Source: Methanomicrobium sp.
GTDB lineage: Archaea > Halobacteriota > Methanomicrobia > Methanomicrobiales > Methanomicrobiaceae
Reading direction: 5' to 3'
DNA: 11,923 nucleotides
NCBI GenBank assembly: GCA_017553245.1
Contig: JAFZMT010000117.1
Location: forward strand, 1 to 11,923
The notes under the pieces are model-generated. The model was not told where the DNA came from. It made no database searches and was given only the letters and a program-made list of their open reading frames with translations. Position 1 is the first letter of the stretch, and the number at the start of each line of letters is the position of its first letter. Positions 1 through 7,588 of this stretch are shown here, piece after piece. The position numbers and the translations under genes were made by a program.

Positions 1-2235
1 AATCCCGCACTTGCCGAGAACCTCAAGAATCGCGGAATCCTCGTAACGCCTTACAGGGAATCCGCATTCGACTACGATACCGCAAGCGAATATCTGAAGA
101 AGCATTTCGGCGTCTCATCGCTGGAAGGATACGGATGTATCGACATGGAATCGTCAATCCGAGCCGCGGGCGCATGCCTTGCCTATGCCTGCGAGACGCA
201 GATGAGCGACCTGAGCCATGTCCGCGGTCTCTCGACGAGACTGCCGTCGGGGAGCATGATCCTTGACGCAATCACGCTTCGAAATCTCGAAGTCCTTGAG
301 AATATACGTTCAAAGGGCACGGATACCTCGCTTTTCGGCACCCTGAACACGACAAAGACGGCGATGGGCATGCGCATCTTAAGGAAGTACGTGACGGCGC
401 CGCTGATAAACCTGACCGAGATCGAGAAACGTCTCGATGCCGTTGAGTATTTCGTCAAAAACCCGATGATACGCTCGTCACTGCGCGAGTGCCTTGACAG
501 GTTCTCGGACATAGAGAGGATTGCGGGCAGAATCTCATACGGAAATGCCGGACCGCGTGATCTTGTTACCCTAAAGAACTCTCTCGATAAGATTCCGCTC
601 ATAAAACTCTCATTCGACAGCGGTCACGGTGCATTCGGAATCAATTCCGGCGGCATCGGCGGTATGGGCGGTATCGGGGCTGCAGGCGGCGCCGGAACAT
701 CACAGGCGACTGCGGTCTGCGACGGCGATGCGGGCGACATTAACAGCGGCAATGGCGGCATCCATAATTCCGTTCCCGAACTTGTCGCAAAAGCCCTTAT
801 GGGCACAAGCGAGATGCAGGCGGTCAGAAAACTCATAGATTCGGCGATAACCGACGACCCTCCCGTGCTTGCGAAGGGCGGCGGCGTCATCCGCGAAGGC
901 TATGACAAATCACTCGACGAACTCCGCTACATCTCGGTCTCGGGAAAGGACTGGATCGCCGACTTCCAGCAGACCGAGCGTGAGAGAACCGGCATCAAGT
1001 CGCTTAAGGTCGGTTACAACAAAGTTTTCGGCTATTTCATCGAGGTCACCAAGTCGAACATGTCGATGGTGCCCAAGGAATACATCCGAAAGCAGACCAC
1101 GGCAAACGGCGAACGCTACACCCTGCCGGAACTTCAGGAGAAGGAATCTCTGATAGCGAATGCCGAGGAGAAACTCATCGCTCTTGAATATGAACTCTAT
1201 CAGGACCTGATTTTGAAACTGAAGTCCGAGACCGAAACTCTTCAGAAAACGGCGCAGTGCATAGGTCTCCTTGACGTTTATTCGACGCTCGGCGCCGTCT
1301 CGCATTCGAGAAACTATGTCCGTCCCGTCATCGAGGACTCAAAGCGCCTTCTCATCAGCGGCGGTCGCCATCCTGTCGTCGAAAGGAACCTGAACGCCGG
1401 ATTTGTCCCCAACGACGCTCAGATTGACGCATCCGACAATCAGATTCTGATAATCACGGGCGCCAACATGGCGGGTAAATCGACCTACATGCGCGAGGTT
1501 GCGCTGATAACCGTAATGGCACAGGCGGGCTGCTTTGTGCCGGCGGAGAGCGCGGTCATAGGAATTGTCGATCGCATATTCACGCGTGTCGGCGCCTTCG
1601 ACGACCTCTCAAGCGGGCAGAGCACGTTCATGGTCGAGATGCTTGAGCTCGCAAACATCCTCAACAATGTCACTGACCGCAGTCTTGTCATTTTAGACGA
1701 GATCGGGCGCGGAACAAGCACTCTCGACGGTTATTCCATAGCAAAGGCGGTTCTTGAGTTCCTGCACGGCAGGGGCGGCGAAGGTCCGCGAACGCTCTTT
1801 GCCACGCATTTCCATGAGATGGTCGATATCGAAGCCGACTTAAAACGCGTGAGAAACTACCATTTCGCCGTCAAAGAGACCGGAAACGATATCGCCTTCC
1901 TGAGAAAGCTGATTCCGGGTGCGACCGACAAGAGTTACGGTATCCATGTCGCCAGGCTTGCCGGCATCCCTGACAAAGTTATTGGACGTTCCGAACAGAT
2001 ACTTAAAGAGGAGATGGACAGGCAGTTCGACCCGTCGTCGGAGAAGAAAAGATCGCCGCGGTTCACGCAGATGCTTCTGATTGACACGCCCGCGCCCGTG
2101 TCGGCGCCGAGACGCGAGAACCCCGTGGTAAAAAAACTGCTCAACTCCGATCCCGATTCCATGACCCCGAGGGATGCGCTTGCATTCCTCTATGAACTGG
2201 TAAACGATGCACGAAACGATGAAAATAAGCCGTAA
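1..2235 (+). CDS. mutS: DNA mismatch repair ATPase MutS (5' end outside window)
   Basis: The frame is open from base 1, so the ATG at 145 is internal; 744 codons are visible. MutS clamps mismatched DNA and uses ATP to recruit MutL. The visible part starts in the connector domain, so the N-terminal mismatch-reading domain with the Phe-x-Glu motif lies outside. The core/lever and clamp domains follow (about residues 90-420). The ATPase domain has a Walker A (GANMAGKST, 1459-1485), a Walker B (LVILDEIGRG, 1684-1710), the TLFATHFHEM segment and a C-terminal SMTPRDALAFLYEL tail typical of the family. An odd Gly/Ala-rich insert (about nt 616-771) splits the lever region just before the conserved segment that ends in TDDPP. 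mutL follows 39 bp downstream. The 3' end is complete. Identity is very secure. Confidence 0.97.
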   Translation, partial: NPALAENLKNRGILVTPYRESAFDYDTASEYLKKHFGVSSLEGYGCIDMESSIRAAGACLAYACETQMSDLSHVRGLSTRLPSGSMILDAITLRNLEVLENIRSKGTDTSLFGTLNTTKTAMGMRILRKYVTAPLINLTEIEKRLDAVEYFVKNPMIRSSLRECLDRFSDIERIAGRISYGNAGPRDLVTLKNSLDKIPLIKLSFDSGHGAFGINSGGIGGMGGIGAAGGAGTSQATAVCDGDAGDINSGNGGIHNSVPELVAKALMGTSEMQAVRKLIDSAITDDPPVLAKGGGVIREGYDKSLDELRYISVSGKDWIADFQQTERERTGIKSLKVGYNKVFGYFIEVTKSNMSMVPKEYIRKQTTANGERYTLPELQEKESLIANAEEKLIALEYELYQDLILKLKSETETLQKTAQCIGLLDVYSTLGAVSHSRNYVRPVIEDSKRLLISGGRHPVVERNLNAGFVPNDAQIDASDNQILIITGANMAGKSTYMREVALITVMAQAGCFVPAESAVIGIVDRIFTRVGAFDDLSSGQSTFMVEMLELANILNNVTDRSLVILDEIGRGTSTLDGYSIAKAVLEFLHGRGGEGPRTLFATHFHEMVDIEADLKRVRNYHFAVKETGNDIAFLRKLIPGATDKSYGIHVARLAGIPDKVIGRSEQILKEEMDRQFDPSSEKKRSPRFTQMLLIDTPAPVSAPRRENPVVKKLLNSDPDSMTPRDALAFLYELVNDARNDENKP
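616..771 (+). other. Gly-rich low-complexity insert inside MutS
   Basis: About 50 residues with GGIGG-type repeats (GGIGGMGGIGAAGG), followed by a D/G/N-rich stretch, lie between two conserved MutS core segments (one ending LIKLSFDS, the next beginning VPELVAKAL). Related MutS proteins normally connect these segments directly or with a short loop. The DNA shows repeated GGCGGTAT/GGCGGCAT-like units, consistent with slippage growth. It probably forms a flexible loop. Confidence 0.7.
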
Positions 2236-2274
2236 TTTATTGTCAATAATTGCTTTTGCGATTGCAGGTGAAAC

Positions 2275-4386
2275 ATGAGCTTTGAAGGAGAGCCTTTCTC
2301 AAAGATGACGACGCAGACGCCGTTTGGCAGGAAGAAGCGCGAGATACGTCTTCTCGATGAGGCGACGATAAATAAGATCGCCGCCGGAGAAGTCATCGAG
2401 AGACCCGCATCCGTGGTAAAAGAACTCGTGGAGAACTCCCTTGATTCCGGCGCCTCCTCTATAAGCGTGGATATCGGCTCGGACTCAACGGGCATTTTCA
2501 GAATCCGCGTCATCGACGACGGCTGCGGTATGGACCGCGATTCCGCAAAGATGGCGATACTGCGGCATGCCACCAGCAAGATAACAAATGCATCCGACCT
2601 GTTTTCGATTCACACCCTCGGATTCCGCGGAGAAGCGCTGGCAAGCATAGCGGGCGTATCGAAGTTTACGCTGATTACAAAGGAAAAGGATACAAAGGAA
2701 AAGGGGCAGTCGGGACACGGGAATTCGGGTGATTCCGGTAATTCGGGAGATCCTGCCGCGGGAACGAAGATTGTCGTTCAGGGCGGCGATATTCTGGATG
2801 TCGCCGATATCGGAGCGCCGGACGGCACCACGGTTCTTGTGGAGAATCTCTTCTTCAATACGCCGGCAAGAAAGAAATTCCTGAAGTCGCGGCAGACCGA
2901 GTTCAGCCATATCTATTCGGTTATCGAGAATGCCGCCCTTGCAAACCCCGATATCTCTTTCAGCCTCACTCATAACGGCAAAGAGAAACTCTCGACAATA
3001 CGGACGGATTCGCTCCTTGAGACCGCATCGTATATCTACGGCAGGGGAATCGCGGATGACATGTGTAAGGTAAGGTCGGCAGGCGTCTTCATGAAGATCG
3101 ACGGGCTTTGCTCGATTCAGAGGGTGAACTACCCGATATCCAAGCAGATAATCATCTCAATCAACAAGCGCCCGGTAACGTCGCAGGCGATTGTCCGTGC
3201 GGTCAAACGCGGTTACGGCACGCTTCTGCCCAAGGACAGGTATCCGGCGGCATTTCTGAATATTACGATAGACAGCGGCATTGTGGACGTCAATGTTCAT
3301 CCGGCAAAGCGCGAGGTAAGACTTTCGCGGGAGAAGGAGATAAGCGAGGAGATTGTCTCGGCAATCCGCGAAGCCCTTGAGAGCGGAAATATACATGCGG
3401 AAACCGCCCCCGCGGGTTCGGTGGCGGCGCAGACGTCCTTAATCCCTTCGGAGAGCGGATTATCGGCTGCAACGGCTGCGGGTTCAGATTCTGCCGCAAA
3501 TTCGAATGCATACCCGAATGCAAATTCAAGTGCAGGCACAGCCCGCAGTCCGAACGCGTACGGCGATGCTTTCTCCGGTTCAACGGGATTATTCTGCAAT
3601 GACAGCGGCACTGAATCCGCGAAATCCACAGAGAACAGAGATTCGGCATCGGATCTTGAATCCTCCGTAATGGCGCTATTCAGATCCGCGGGACTGAGCA
3701 ATGACGAGAGCGGCGCGGGGTATCATCCGCGGTTTACGACGACGGACAGCCAACTCAGACTGACCGAGAATTTCGATTACAGCGATTCCGATAAAGTAAT
3801 GCTTCCTCCCATGGAGGTTGTCGGTCAGTATGACGATGCGTATATCATCGCCAGAATGAAGAATCAGGACGGCGATGAGCTTGTTATCGTCGACCAGCAC
3901 GCCGCACACGAGAGAATCCTTTACGACAAGGTCTCAAAGATAAGGAACTCTAAGAAGAACTCGCAGGAACTTCTGGTGCCGTCGATAATCACCTTCAAAC
4001 CGAAGGAAGCCGCGGTTCTTACGGCGAACAGGGAATTCCTTGAGGAGGAAGGTTTCGTCATCGAAGAGTTCGGAAAGAACACGTTTGCGGTGAGAAGCGT
4101 TCCGCTCGTGCTCGGAAAGAAGATAGGTACCGAGATTTTAAGCGATATTCTGACCGATCTCATGGATGATTCAAGAAAGACCATCGAAGAGAAAAAGGAG
4201 AAGATTACGAGCACGATTGCCTGCCGCGCCGCAATCAAGGCGGGAGCGGTTCTCACGCACGAACAGATGGAGAGACTCTTGAATCAGCTTGCAAGGACCG
4301 ACCTTCCCTATACATGTCCGCACGGAAGACCGACCATGATCCTGTTTTCGAGATCGAAGCTGGATTCGCTCTTCCTTCGGAGCTGA
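2275..4386 (+). CDS. mutL: DNA mismatch repair protein MutL, endonuclease type
   Basis: This 703-aa protein couples mismatch recognition by MutS to strand incision. The N-terminal GHKL ATPase (about 23-345) shows KELVEN with catalytic Glu50 and Mg-binding Asn54, the DDGCGM motif, RHATSKI and TLGFRGEALASIA. A disordered Ala/Ser/Asn-rich linker (about 365-480) leads to the C-terminal dimerisation/nuclease domain. That domain has the metal-binding motif DQHAAHERILYD (540-551), an ACR motif near 649 and CPHGRP (681-686), so it is the nicking MutL type found in organisms without MutH. The last acidic position of the first motif is Asp where Glu is usual. ATG 2275 is preferred because AGGTGA (2266-2271) lies just before it; ATG 2305 also fits the family start but has no well-spaced ribosome site. 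It lies 39 bp after mutS and is probably co-transcribed. Confidence 0.96.
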   Translation: MSFEGEPFSKMTTQTPFGRKKREIRLLDEATINKIAAGEVIERPASVVKELVENSLDSGASSISVDIGSDSTGIFRIRVIDDGCGMDRDSAKMAILRHATSKITNASDLFSIHTLGFRGEALASIAGVSKFTLITKEKDTKEKGQSGHGNSGDSGNSGDPAAGTKIVVQGGDILDVADIGAPDGTTVLVENLFFNTPARKKFLKSRQTEFSHIYSVIENAALANPDISFSLTHNGKEKLSTIRTDSLLETASYIYGRGIADDMCKVRSAGVFMKIDGLCSIQRVNYPISKQIIISINKRPVTSQAIVRAVKRGYGTLLPKDRYPAAFLNITIDSGIVDVNVHPAKREVRLSREKEISEEIVSAIREALESGNIHAETAPAGSVAAQTSLIPSESGLSAATAAGSDSAANSNAYPNANSSAGTARSPNAYGDAFSGSTGLFCNDSGTESAKSTENRDSASDLESSVMALFRSAGLSNDESGAGYHPRFTTTDSQLRLTENFDYSDSDKVMLPPMEVVGQYDDAYIIARMKNQDGDELVIVDQHAAHERILYDKVSKIRNSKKNSQELLVPSIITFKPKEAAVLTANREFLEEEGFVIEEFGKNTFAVRSVPLVLGKKIGTEILSDILTDLMDDSRKTIEEKKEKITSTIACRAAIKAGAVLTHEQMERLLNQLARTDLPYTCPHGRPTMILFSRSKLDSLFLRS
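2676..2755 (+). repeat. short in-frame repeats in the MutL ATPase domain
   Basis: A 14-base string (TACAAAGGAAAAGG) occurs at 2676-2689 and again at 2691-2704 with a 15-bp period, giving TKEKD/TKEKG. It is followed by GAATTCGGG/GATTCCGG-like units that encode a GNSGDSGNSGD stretch. The insert sits in a surface loop between conserved strands (ending KFTLITKEK and starting GTKIVVQGG), so it probably does not disturb the fold. Confidence 0.7.
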
Positions 4387-4443
4387 AAGGAAAGGAAAAC
4401 CGCGGGCACCCATCAGTCAGAATTAATCGGAACAGAATCAAAA

Positions 4444-5871
4444 TTGATCAAAACAGATATTATGTCGTTTGCCGGTGTGATTGACAGGATCTTTGAGGGT
4501 GTCGGAAACCGCGATGCCGATCTGAACCGCGGCAGGGTCAATCACGGAACCAATTTTTATCTCGTCAGGTCGCATGACGGAAGTTCGCTTCTGTTTTCGT
4601 TTCCCGCGGTAATCAACCGTAATCCGCTGGAGGATTTTCCGCATTGCGATGCCGGAAGTGACGGGTGCATTGCGGGAATTATCGAGCGGATTAAGAGCAA
4701 AGTCCGCGATACTCCCGAACTGAGACTTCTCGGCGGTCTTGACACCGCGATTCCGAAGAACTACGGCGCAAATATCGAGCCGGTGACTTTCTGCCATGTC
4801 TCTTACGGAACGGGAAACGATCTCTGGAAGGCGGACGGCAGCAACTGCCTTGCGGGCGGCAAAGTCCTGCTTAACCTCTCGGGGGCACTTCCGTATCCGG
4901 CAGTTTCGGGTAATACGCCGGATTCATCCGAGATTCGCCGTCTGAACGGGATATTTTCCGCACTTCTCGATGCCGTCGCAAAGGAGGTCTTCGCATACGA
5001 CGGAAAGTCCGCCGAAAAAAACGCGCTCTGCTCCATGGATCAAAAGCTGATTCGCGCCGCTCTTGAATCAAAGGGGCTTGTCTCGTTCATCGCCGACGGC
5101 ACCATGCCGGTCAGAAGCTATACGAAATACCGAACGTATTTCAGGGTTGCGGGACCTGCCCTTTATACAGTCCGCAGAGGCGGTGCGGTTACATATGAGC
5201 ACAGCAGCGTGCCCTACGAGTGCCCCGCGGAACTGACGCCGGTTGAGATGGAGTTGCCCGCATCGGGGGGCGTCATAACGGGGCTTGGGATCCGAAAGAA
5301 AGAGGTATTTGCGGTTGTCGGGTCAAATGCCGAAGGAAAATCCACCTTTCTTCAGACCATACGCTCGGGCTGTGACGATCATCTCCCGGGCGACGGCAGG
5401 GAATACACGATAACGTCGGGGAACGTGATGTCAGCCGAATCCTCCGAGGCGGATATCACGGGCGCGGATATACGTCTCTTCTTCGGGAGTCTGCCGAAAG
5501 GGACTACGGGAACGCCGGAAAACGTCATCGGTAAGGGCAGCGGTTCAATGGGGATGGCGGCGCAGTTCACGGCGGCTCTCCGAAAGCGTGCGTCCCTTAT
5601 AATCATAGATGAGGATAAGTCGGCAACAAATCTGCTCGTCCCGAACTGCATTCAGAGTTCGGAGGTGACTCCGCTCTCGGTTATATGCAAAAAAGAGCGG
5701 CAGAAACTCGGTGATTCATCAATCCTTTTTGCCGCCGCAACCATGGATATACTGACGGCGGAGGCGGACAGAATTCTTAAATTGAGCGATCACAGGATGT
5801 ATGCGATAAGACGCGACGAGTTTAGGATAAAACTTAAGGAATATCTGCGAAATGCGGCTGATGAACTGTAA
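4444..5871 (+). CDS. predicted ATPase of the ABC class (COG3044 family)
   Basis: Up to 475 aa. Members of this poorly characterised family have an ABC-like nucleotide-binding domain without a transporter partner; no substrate is known. Visible marks are the LVSFIADGTMPVR segment, Walker A GSNAEGKST (293-301), HLPGDGREY, a Ser/Gly-rich signature-like stretch (GKGSGSMGMAAQF) and Walker B SLIIIDEDKSATN with Asp389 and Glu390. All appear in the family's usual order. No membrane segments are seen. The start is uncertain: TTG 4444 gives the longest frame and ATG 4462 (469 aa) is at least as likely; neither has a clear Shine-Dalgarno, and a stop at 4384 blocks anything longer. It follows mutL by 57 bp on the same strand, so co-transcription with mutSL is plausible but no functional link is shown. 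Family call fairly sure, function unknown. Confidence 0.85.
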   Translation: MIKTDIMSFAGVIDRIFEGVGNRDADLNRGRVNHGTNFYLVRSHDGSSLLFSFPAVINRNPLEDFPHCDAGSDGCIAGIIERIKSKVRDTPELRLLGGLDTAIPKNYGANIEPVTFCHVSYGTGNDLWKADGSNCLAGGKVLLNLSGALPYPAVSGNTPDSSEIRRLNGIFSALLDAVAKEVFAYDGKSAEKNALCSMDQKLIRAALESKGLVSFIADGTMPVRSYTKYRTYFRVAGPALYTVRRGGAVTYEHSSVPYECPAELTPVEMELPASGGVITGLGIRKKEVFAVVGSNAEGKSTFLQTIRSGCDDHLPGDGREYTITSGNVMSAESSEADITGADIRLFFGSLPKGTTGTPENVIGKGSGSMGMAAQFTAALRKRASLIIIDEDKSATNLLVPNCIQSSEVTPLSVICKKERQKLGDSSILFAAATMDILTAEADRILKLSDHRMYAIRRDEFRIKLKEYLRNAADEL

Positions 5872-5914
5872 ATACAGTAATATGGGCGGTAAATAGCAGA
5901 AAAATCGCAAAAAG

Positions 5915-5987
5915 TGCTGATATCGGGATTTGAACCCGAGTCGCCGGCGTGAAAGGCCGGCATGATTGGCCTCTACACTATATCAGC
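5915..5987 (-). tRNA. tRNA-Glu (anticodon UUC)
   Basis: It folds as a 73-nt cloverleaf with acceptor GCTGATA/TATCAGC and discriminator A. The anticodon stem CCGGC/GCCGG encloses loop CTTTCAC with anticodon TTC, and the T-arm is TCGGG-TTCAAAT-CCCGA. The GGCCAATCAT D-arm/anticodon junction is typical of archaeal tRNA-Glu. No CCA is encoded. Two extra bases on each side could extend the acceptor helix (GT...AC), but the 73-nt form gives the canonical D-arm distance and an A discriminator. A run of T on the transcribed strand just after it (TTTTTGCGATTTTTC) can serve as terminator. It converges on the COG3044 gene. Confidence 0.95.
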
Positions 5988-6013
5988 ACGGAATCACTAT
6001 CAGAATGATTGCC

Positions 6014-6024
6014 TTAATATATAC
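6014..6024 (-). promoter_or_regulatory. TATA box of the tRNA-Glu gene
   Basis: On the minus strand GTATATATTAA lies centred about 32 bases upstream of the mature tRNA 5' end. That fits an archaeal TATA box with a leader of about 5-7 nt. A second TATA-like string (CATATATAGG, around 6034-6043) lies further upstream and is less well placed. Confidence 0.6.
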
Positions 6025-6051
6025 TCAGAAATTGCATATATAGGTTGTGAT

Positions 6052-6077
6052 TTTAAAATAAAAACGCCCGCGGGGAC
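6052..6077 (-). terminator. probable terminator of the cfb operon
   Basis: About 90 nt after the cfbB stop, the minus strand reads a GC palindrome (CCCGCGGG, 6067-6074) followed by CGTTTTTATTTT. A U-rich run after a GC block is a plausible archaeal termination site. Another T-run (CCTTTTTACGG, near 6092-6102) lies slightly upstream and could act as well. Confidence 0.45.
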
Positions 6078-6162
6078 AATTTATCTGACCGTAAAAAGGT
6101 AATTTTTGATTATTCCAATTAATTCAATCAATTGTATCCCATACATCAATATTATCGCTGTT

Positions 6163-7536
6163 TCACTGCGAGCGCATCTTTTCCGTGAAATTCTTAAACA
6201 TCTCATAGGAGGCAACGGGGTGCAGATGGGTGTAGGAAGCAAGCGTATTGTGTGAAACGGCGCCGTCAAGCCCGTCTTTTATGCCTTTGCCGCGTGAAAG
6301 CCTGTAGGAATAATGAGTATCATCGGCGAGAATGACGTCGGAATGATGGAATTCGTGTCCGCTGAAAGAGCCTGCGCCCATAGGCGAACGTGAGTCGGAA
6401 ACGCCGTTGACATACCCGATTACCCGTTTTGTCGGCATCCGCGTCTTTCCTTTGAAGACGCCCGCAAGACCGAAGGTTTCGTCGGCAGTACGACCTTCCC
6501 AGCCTTCCTTCAGAACGATTTCGTCGGTAAGATAAATAAGACCGCCGCATTCGGCATAAATCGGCGTTCCGTTCCGCGATACCTCCCTTACAGCCTCACG
6601 CATTTTGTCGTTTGCCTCAAGTTCTCCGGCAAACATCTCGGGGTAGCCGCCGCCGAAGATGTATCCGTCGGCATCGGGGAGCCTGTCGTGAATCGGGCTG
6701 AATCTGACGACCTCCGCTCCCAAAGACGGCAGTATGTCAAAGATATCATTGTAGTAGAAGTTGAAAGCCTCGTCAACCGCGACTCCCACCTTAATGTCGC
6801 AGTCGGATTTTGCCCTGAAGATATCGGGCTTCTTCGAAGGCGAAGGGATATCTCCGGCGATTGAGAGAAGTGCATCCATATCGACGTTATTGCCGACGAT
6901 CTCGGCAACCTTGTCCACGCGCTTTATGAACTCGGCATCGCCCTTACCCTCAAGGTAGGGGATGAGACCGAGATGCCGCATTGTAAGCCCCATCTTCTCA
7001 TATCTGGGGATTGCGCCGATGACGGGGATGCCGGTGGTCTTCTCTATCGCAATCGTTGCCTTTTCCCTGTGATTTTCGCTGATTATCTGATTTAAGATGA
7101 TGCCTTTGATCTTTATCGCCGGATCGAAGTCGCAGAATCCCTTTACGATTGCGGCGGCGCTCCTTGTGATGCTCCTTGCGTTTAAGACCATAATCACGTT
7201 CTGGTCAAGCATCTTGGCAACCTCCGCCGTCGAACCCGTGTCCGCGAGTGCATCCGAGCCTTCGTAGAGACCGCGGACGCCTTCTATGACGGCAATATCC
7301 GCATCGGCGCGAGCGTTGTCATAGGATGCCCGCAGCTGCTCCTCGGACATGACGTAGCTGTCGAGGTTGCGGCACATTCTGCCGGTGACGCCCGTTAGAT
7401 ATGACGGGTCTATGTAGTCCATTGCGACCTTGAAGGGCTGGACTTTGTATTCCCGTGCAAGCACGGCGGAAATGCCCAGAGTTATGCTTGTCTTTCCGCT
7501 GCCCGAGCGGTCACCGGTTATCAGAAAACTCTTCAT
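6163..7536 (-). CDS. cfbB: Ni-sirohydrochlorin a,c-diamide synthase CfbB
   Basis: This 457-aa member of the CobB/CbiA glutamine-dependent amidase family amidates the a and c acetate side chains of Ni-sirohydrochlorin in F430 synthesis, using ATP and glutamine. The N-terminal dethiobiotin-synthase-like ATPase domain begins with P-loop GDRSGSGKTS (8-17). The C-terminal class I glutamine amidotransferase-like domain has FGGGYPEMF, the nucleophile Cys330 in YAECGG, and HEFHHSD near the end. The CbiA homologue of cobamide synthesis is similar in sequence, but the cfbA/E/D neighbours point to F430. ATG 7536 starts exactly at the P-loop strand; only a weak AGGCGAT ribosome site precedes it. It is the last gene of the operon, 52 bp after cfbD. 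Confidence 0.93.
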   Translation of the reverse strand: MKSFLITGDRSGSGKTSITLGISAVLAREYKVQPFKVAMDYIDPSYLTGVTGRMCRNLDSYVMSEEQLRASYDNARADADIAVIEGVRGLYEGSDALADTGSTAEVAKMLDQNVIMVLNARSITRSAAAIVKGFCDFDPAIKIKGIILNQIISENHREKATIAIEKTTGIPVIGAIPRYEKMGLTMRHLGLIPYLEGKGDAEFIKRVDKVAEIVGNNVDMDALLSIAGDIPSPSKKPDIFRAKSDCDIKVGVAVDEAFNFYYNDIFDILPSLGAEVVRFSPIHDRLPDADGYIFGGGYPEMFAGELEANDKMREAVREVSRNGTPIYAECGGLIYLTDEIVLKEGWEGRTADETFGLAGVFKGKTRMPTKRVIGYVNGVSDSRSPMGAGSFSGHEFHHSDVILADDTHYSYRLSRGKGIKDGLDGAVSHNTLASYTHLHPVASYEMFKNFTEKMRSQ

Positions 7537-7554
7537 TTATATCGCCTTTCTTCC

Positions 7555-7585
7555 CCTTTCCGCTTTATTCAGTCCTTTCCGCTTT
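7555..7585. repeat. 12-bp direct repeat between cfbD and cfbB
   Basis: CCTTTCCGCTTT occurs at 7555-7566 and 7574-7585, with starts 19 bp apart. On the transcribed strand the copies read AAAGCGGAAAGG, so the 52-nt gap is strongly purine-rich. It may be a chance slippage product or a leader element affecting cfbB translation. Confidence 0.6.
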
Positions 7586-7588
7586 GCC

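Noticed and set aside
145..2235. mutS starting at ATG 145
   Set aside because: The frame is open and MutS-like from base 1 through 144, so the gene simply begins before the window.
1..2235. mutS as a broken gene
   Set aside because: The missing N-terminus is due to the window edge; all visible motifs are intact.
5913..5989. tRNA-Glu with acceptor starting GTGCTGA
   Set aside because: This would give a 77-nt tRNA with a T discriminator and two extra bases before the D-arm. The inner 73-nt fold has a canonical length and an A discriminator.
6163..7536. cbiA of cobamide synthesis
   Set aside because: The sequence families are close, but the operon contains cfbD and cfbE, specific to F430, and no cobamide genes.
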